NCBI RefSeq assembly: GCF_039555335.1 | Contig: NC_092631.1 | Location: forward strand, 15,166,305 to 15,230,304 | Length of the DNA: 64,000 bases | DNA from: Amphiura filiformis | Lineage: Eukaryota; Echinodermata; Ophiuroidea; Amphilepidida; Amphiuridae | Reading direction: 5' to 3' | Part shown: in pieces, positions 59,701-64,000 of the stretch | Position numbering within the stretch: position 1 is the stretch's first letter | Layout: the number at the start of each line of letters is the position of its first letter | Notes under the pieces: model-generated | What the model was told of the DNA's origin: nothing | Databases searched by the model: none | Seen by the model: only the letters and a program-made list of their open reading frames with translations | Program-made: the position numbers and the translations under genes

Positions 59701-62700
59701 AGAAATTTTGAATTTTGATTACAGGACAAAATTATGAATTACCCTTAAACGTGGTCTAGTTGAAATTTGGCAAATATCACTAACATTTGTGTGTCTGTTG
59801 AACCCTTCGATGTTTTCTACTCATATAAAATATATGTTTCATTTTGTTTTGAAGTCCCAAGGCATGTCAAGGAGCTCAAATAGGACCACAATATTTATCC
59901 TGAATAAGCAGCTGGACAACCACGTCTTGAAACCAATCTGTATTGGATTTAATCAACATATCTTAACAACCAAAAACCACATTTTCATCAACTAACTTTT
60001 ATTTTGTAGCTTAGATTTCAGAGTATATCATGGGTAATTTCAATATCCTGGCATGTATGGTAAGAGAGATGTGATGATGGAGGTAGAACTTTTTGAATGA
60101 CCCTCGTATGTAACAATGTCTATAATGACTATGAAAAGTACAAAAAGAAGTACACTCTTGAATGAGAACATTTAATATTGTCACATTAAATGAGTTGGTC
60201 AAGTAATATCTGCCAATCAAATAATCTACTTGCATCCCAGTACATCTGATACTAAGTTGGGAGGTCCTTCAAATAATTTACTTTCATCCCAGTACATCTG
60301 ACACCAAGTTGGGAGGTCCTTCATAGCCACATTTGAATCAAAATATGTAATTATAATAGCTTATAATCAAGAAACACCAAAAGGAAACCAGAGGTGTCCA
60401 CTATGATTGATCCTTACCATTTTCACACAAGGGTCCACCAAAACCTTGCTGACATTGACAAGTAAACATGTTGATTCATCCACACAAACACCGCCATTTA
60501 GACATGGGTTCGATGCACATTCATCAATACCTACATGGGTAGGAAGTCATTAATAAGTGAGTGTAAGAAAGGTGTACATGCAAGCAACGTGTCAATCCAT
60601 CTCTAAAAAGTTGGGAGGGCACATTTGGCCTGAACTACAAAACAGTGCCTACCACCACCACTTTTATTCCACCACCCACTATTACCCCACCACCCTACCC
60701 CAAAGCCACCCTATTCGCCAACATTAAATCACCACCCATTGTTACCCCACAGCCTACTACCCTCCAGCAAATCTTGAAAGAGAACATTTAACATTGTTAC
60801 ATCAAGTGAGTTGGCTAAAGGTATTGGTTTTATTGAGAATAAAGGTATTGGTTTTAGCCCCTGGAGTGTATCTATCGTCTCATATAACACGATGTCGCCC
60901 GTGTTATATGAGACGATAGATATACGATAGCGGCTAAAAACAATACCTTATTCTCATTCTTAAACACTTCAATTCAAATAGAAATATCATAAGTATTATG
61001 TAACAAATTTTAATCAAATTAAATCCTACATTTTTAAAGGAACTAACTAGGGCTTAAAATCGATCAGTGCCGTTGTTGCTATGCGCCTCCGATTGGTTCA
61101 AGTAGCGAGCATGCATATTGCGTTGATGCACATACGCTGACCCGTGTGATATCGTGTCATATCACACGGGTAAGAACCAATGAGATTGCAGGAACATTCT
61201 CAAGTGTTTAAGAATTCATTATATTGTTATACTTACTGTTTTGGCAGAGAGTTCCATCAAATCCAGGGCTGTCACCATGGGGGTGTCATACCCCCAGCCC
61301 TAAAAAAGGAAAGAGAGAAAGGAAGAAGGAGAGGGAGAGAGAAGGGGAGAGTGGGGGAGGGAGAACTAAGGGGAGAGAGATGGGAGAGAGAGGGAAAGCG
61401 GGGGAGGAGAGAGTATGAGATGTGTCTCTCACATCGTGTGAGAGAGAGGGTGAAAACTACAATAAACCACATATATTGGGCCTACAAGAATGTTGGCAAG
61501 GCGCGTCGAGGCGATGTCGTCCGCGTCCGTAATAAGTGCATGGCAGACTCATGATAAATTCTGCATTGAAAAAGTTGTTGTGACACTCTGATAGTGTTTA
61601 TAGCTACATGCATGTATGTGATTATCAATAATGCACACTGATACAGAGCGTGAAAATGTACCCCCCCCCCCCCTCTAACGTACAGCAAATTGTACATGCA
61701 TGGGAGCTGCCATTGGGGTGGGGCTGCCTGGAGACCACAGAATGCACCCAGGATTGCTTTCTAGGCGATGCTGGACACATACAATGAGCAGTGATGAGTG
61801 AATAAGACATAAGTGCAATGGATGCTTGGTAGTGTTCAAGCCCTTCCAGGATACTAAATGGCTGAGTTGTGGCAGTTTGCATAGCATTACCTACTGCTGA
61901 AATGACTGGCTAGCCATATATTATAGGTCCACGAGATTAGTATTACATACTCTCACCTGATACCAATATTCTGACTTACTTGTAGTATTACTTGTCCCAC
62001 AGTGAGTGCCAGTAAACCCTGCCAAACACACACATGTATAATTTCCTTCTATCTGTGTAATACACTCCCCACCATTCTGACATGGATTCACTGGATCACA
62101 GTTACTGACAGCTGAGTGAAGAGGGAAACAATAGTTGCAAGAATATATTGCAAATTAATCTAGCTACTCATTTTAATAAACAGGACAATATGATGTAATC
62201 AAGCTAAGTGAGACCTTTGTAGCTAACAGGCCCATACACAGGAATTTTTTTTGGGGGGGAAGTGCTTTTTTCTGGTGCGGTGGGAGGAATTTTGTGAAAA
62301 GTGGACCTTCTCCCCAAAGTGTTGACCTTTTTGATCAAAAAACCCTAAAAATGTTTTTTGCTTGATATGCTTGCAAATTGGATTTTTTTAGGACTTTTTT
62401 ATATACTTTTGCATTTTTTTGGGGTGTGTGGGTGAAGCCGCACCCCAACCCCTTTGCGTAAGGCCTGATCGTTAAAACTGATTGAGATACCAGACAAATA
62501 TTTCGTCAACTTGAAAGTTTATGTCATAATTAAGGTCCTTAGCTACTCATTTTAATAAACAGAAAAGTATGATGTAATCAAGCTAAATCAGGTACTTTTA
62601 ACAGGCCCATACGCAGGATTTTGTTGTAAAATTGGATTTCTTTGTAAATTCTAACCACATACTTTCTTCCACTTTGCAATTCAAAGCCAGACACATTCTT

Positions 62701-63109
62701 CCATTTCTTTCATTACGTTTTGTTACCTGGAGAGATTTAATCATGTCTCACCTCCTTTTTCAACCAAATCGACGGTAATAACTCTTGTTGTGAGGGATCA
62801 ACATTTTTAAAACCACAAATTGCCTCAGGCAAAACTCACATCCTGGGAACGAAATACCACACAAGGTTATTTTATGTAACTCATTGACCCATGTGTGCCA
62901 TATACTGCCTCTAACTATAATGACAGCCTGGTGATGTGGTCAACTCATTGAAAGATAACCAACTTCAGGTAGTGAAACTTAATGTTGTAACTTACCTGAT
63001 TCACAATGTGTACCTGTAAATCCTGTCGGACACTGACAAGTATATGTGTTTACTCCATATGCGCAAACACCTCCGTTCTTACATGGGTTGGGCTGACAAT
63101 CATTTATAT
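50513..63109 (-). CDS. Gene B: paralogous EGF/transmembrane gene (3' part; continues right of window)
   Basis: The in-frame core is EGF-d 62996-63109, EGF-c 61980-62111, transmembrane exon 51442-51544 and tail exon 50513-50702 with TAA. These four exons join in frame and match the two-EGF, transmembrane, tail order of gene A. Between EGF-c and the transmembrane exon lie four further EGF exons in a duplicated block: 60418-60530, 59172-59295, 57574-57686 and 52748-52871. Their lengths (113 or 124 nt) break the frame, so including any of them leads to an early stop. The canonical product is therefore inferred to skip them. Signal peptide and FN3 exons should lie to the right of the window. Tail differences from A: PPTY becomes LPTY, a GLYA stretch is missing, and DYEIP gains a tyrosine. 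Confidence 0.72.
51442..51544 (-). CDS. Gene B transmembrane exon
   Basis: A 103-nt exon, phase 1 in and phase 2 out: NNMPW, a hydrophobic helix ([16 protein letters not shown]...), then TKQFCKR. It is three codons shorter than the gene A exon but keeps the juxtamembrane Cys and basic residues. Confidence 0.9.
51673..53250. repeat. Duplicated block, part 1 (copy at 58103-59660)
   Basis: Starting at CGAAGTCAACAACCTCTTG, the two copies are nearly identical over about 1.57 kb, including the EGF-a exon. Small differences include an 8-bp deletion near 58165. Confidence 0.9.
52748..52871 (-). pseudogene. Duplicated EGF-a exon, frame-breaking end
   Basis: A 124-nt copy of 59172-59295 with a few substitutions ([15 protein letters not shown]). 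It ends in phase 2. Splicing to the transmembrane exon would create an immediate in-frame TAA after ETDK, before the membrane helix. Confidence 0.7.
53540..55690. repeat. TGACC-rich tandem repeat array 2, ~107-bp unit
   Basis: About 20 copies of a unit containing CACCAAGTTTCATGCCCAT, TTTTTACTAATTTGACCTC and ATGACCCCTGGTGACCCC. It lies in the gene B intron and is absent from the second copy of the block. One unit near 54430-54570 is interrupted by an inverted-repeat insert (GCAGATCCGTCGGA ... TCCGACGGATCTGC). Confidence 0.9.
55700..56845. other. Gene B intron, no exon seen
   Basis: A unique-looking A/T-rich sequence without EGF or FN3 signatures. A C-run lies at 55755-55761. Confidence 0.5.
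57574..57686 (-). pseudogene. Duplicated EGF-b exon with 1-nt deficit
   Basis: Almost identical to 60418-60530 and missing the same base, so the lesion predates the block duplication. Splice sites are intact. Confidence 0.75.
57960..58102. repeat. Foldback hairpin, copy 1 (truncated at the duplication junction)
   Basis: CTATCGTCTCATATAACACG is followed by its inverse after an 8-10-nt loop; outer arms pair GGTTTTAGCC with GGCTAAAAAC. The right outer arm stops at AATACC, where the second block copy begins. The full form is at 60830-60965. Confidence 0.85.
59172..59295 (-). pseudogene. Duplicated EGF-a' exon, frame-breaking end
   Basis: A 124-nt EGF exon with all six cysteines (NCDPVNPC to TGTHC) but ending in phase 2 at GTAAGTC, while every downstream exon expects phase 1. 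Reading on gives a stop at the junction. It may be a decayed exon or an alternative exon that truncates the protein. Confidence 0.7.
60418..60530 (-). pseudogene. Duplicated EGF-b' exon with 1-nt deficit
   Basis: This EGF exon has intact splice signals (CATGTAG acceptor, GTAAGG donor) but is 113 nt long. It starts in frame ([14 protein letters not shown]); one base is then missing compared with the other EGF exons before the fourth cysteine, so the second half, which would read [13 protein letters not shown], is in another frame. The copy at 57574-57686 has the same deficit. Confidence 0.75.
60830..60965. repeat. Foldback hairpin, copy 2 (complete)
   Basis: The same hairpin with both outer arms: GAGAATAAAGGTATTGGTTT pairs with AACAATACCTTATTCTC. 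It marks the right end of the duplicated block. Confidence 0.85.
61138..61172. repeat. Palindrome ACCCGTGTGATAT ... ATATCACACGGGT
   Basis: 13-bp arms around CGTGTC. Its CGTGT/ACACG words resemble the hairpin at 60880. Confidence 0.8.
61296..61450 (+). repeat. Polypurine (GA-rich) tract
   Basis: About 150 bp almost purely A and G with mirror-like GAGAGAGAAGGGGAGAG blocks. Overlapping ORFs are compositional. Confidence 0.9.
61980..62111 (-). CDS. Gene B EGF-c exon
   Basis: A 132-nt exon, phase 1 to 1: [30 protein letters not shown], then GTSNTT. Six cysteines and an NYT sequon. It is the in-frame relative of the 124-nt exons at 59172 and 52748, which lack 8 nt at the 3' end. Confidence 0.88.
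62996..63109 (-). CDS. Gene B EGF-d exon
   Basis: A 114-nt exon, phase 1 to 1, with six EGF cysteines ([27 protein letters not shown]). The acceptor is TTATCTAG and the donor GTAAGT. It corresponds to the first EGF exon of gene A. Confidence 0.92.
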
Positions 63110-64000
63110 CTAGATAAATACAAAATGAAATTTATTTCTTAGTGGAAGTTTAGTTCAATTCCTTTCAATCACAGAAAATGTACACTGTACACTTATATAT
63201 AAATTGCATATTCATCTAAAAAAAATGACATGTTAAGGCTGTATAAAATTAATTTTTTGCTTCTTGTCCCTACCTGCGTGGTTTTCTGGAGTTGATACAT
63301 TAATTGTCTTTTTTGATTTTCAATTATACCTTTTAATTTTAAAGCTCCAGCAATTCATTATGATGATAAAAAGGTTAAGTATCATGAATCACTTTAAAGA
63401 TGTTTTTGTAGTATTCCACCCCTCAGAACCTTAAAATAAAAAGTACCATATAACTTTCCAAGAATGCACTGAAAAAGGATTACAACTGCTAGCAATGCCA
63501 ATTTTACATTGAAACAAAAACAAAAAAATCTCAAGCCCTCATCAATTCATGAAAACCCTCCGGACGAGAATGAAAATGATTCGGCATACAATTATTGCAC
63601 ATTACTTCCTTCAAGTCTTTCTTTACAATACAATATACAATACAACCAAGCATAGCACTTTCCATACACCCGCTATGGAAGGCATGACCTTAATCTCCCA
63701 TACAGGGGGAGTAGATTTCAAATGCACTGCTCAAAAAAAGTAGTGTTACACAATAAAAATTGTGGTGACTTAAAACAATCAAAAAGGTATTGATCAAATC
63801 AATAAACTCGTTGAATGCAGCATTTCAAACTGCACATTTTGACACCTCATTTGTTGCTCTGTGATCTTGTTGAAAAAAGTTACAAGCATCTCAATGGTAA
63901 AAGGTCGGGTTATAAAAGTTGCAGTAGCCCCTATACGAAAGTGCAAGCCAATAAACTTTCTTCACTCAGTTATAAATTTTATTGAATCTGTTTATTTCAA
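63110..64000. other. Gene B intron, right edge of window
   Basis: No exon seen. A partial copy of the 29136-29322 MITE lies at 63675-63722 and an unclassified A/T-rich sequence follows. Confidence 0.5.

Larger units (their letters stand above)
58103..60947. repeat. Second full copy of the ~2.85-kb EGF block
   Basis: Contains EGF-a' and EGF-b' directly joined; the first copy is split by the 3.6-kb satellite region 53250-56850. Confidence 0.9.

Noticed and set aside
61180-61554. 124-codon ORF with Arg/Glu/Gly-rich sequence
   Set aside because: It covers the polypurine tract; composition explains the open frame.

Overview
This window is eukaryotic: low GC, intron-rich and crowded with transposon remnants. 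It most resembles a marine deuterostome invertebrate, perhaps an echinoderm. That guess rests on the fibronectin-III (FN3)/EGF receptor genes, the abundant Penelope-like retroelements, the foldback elements and the TGACC-rich satellites; it is an inference and no species can be named.

The real genes are three tandem paralogues, all on the minus strand. Gene C (left, 5' part only) has a signal-peptide exon ending at 7154 and an FN3 exon at 150-413. Gene A (middle, complete) runs from an ATG at 40723 to a TAG at 17624. Its 12 exons join without a break into a predicted 770-residue single-pass membrane protein: signal peptide, six FN3 domains, two EGF-like domains, one transmembrane helix and a 70-residue tail with overlapping PPTY and YQGL motifs. 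Gene B (right, 3' part only) has EGF exons from 63109 leftward, a transmembrane exon at 51442-51544 and a tail exon ending in a stop at 50513. Nearly all introns are phase 1, so domain exons can be duplicated or lost without breaking frame. The exceptions are a phase-2 intron that splits FN3-1 of gene A and the phase-2 intron before the tail exon.

Layout: 0-7 kb is gene C with its first intron full of transposons. 7-17.6 kb is the intergenic region between C and A. 17.6-40.7 kb is gene A. 40.7-50.5 kb is the intergenic region between A and B, collinear with 7-17.6 kb. 50.5-64 kb is gene B. The whole locus is a tandem duplication with a period of about 33 kb, including a TATA-like promoter shared by C and A.

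Gene B carries a second, younger duplication of about 2.85 kb, containing two EGF exons. Those exons break the reading frame, and the block's junction falls inside a foldback hairpin.

The rest is mostly transposon material: two TTAA-flanked foldback families, hAT-like and other MITEs, a tRNA-derived SINE, LINE fragments, and five Penelope-like 3' ends with inverted flanks and hammerhead-like motifs. Two TGACC-rich tandem arrays carry regularly spaced nuclear-receptor-like half-sites. I saw no rRNA gene, no functional tRNA gene and no CRISPR array.
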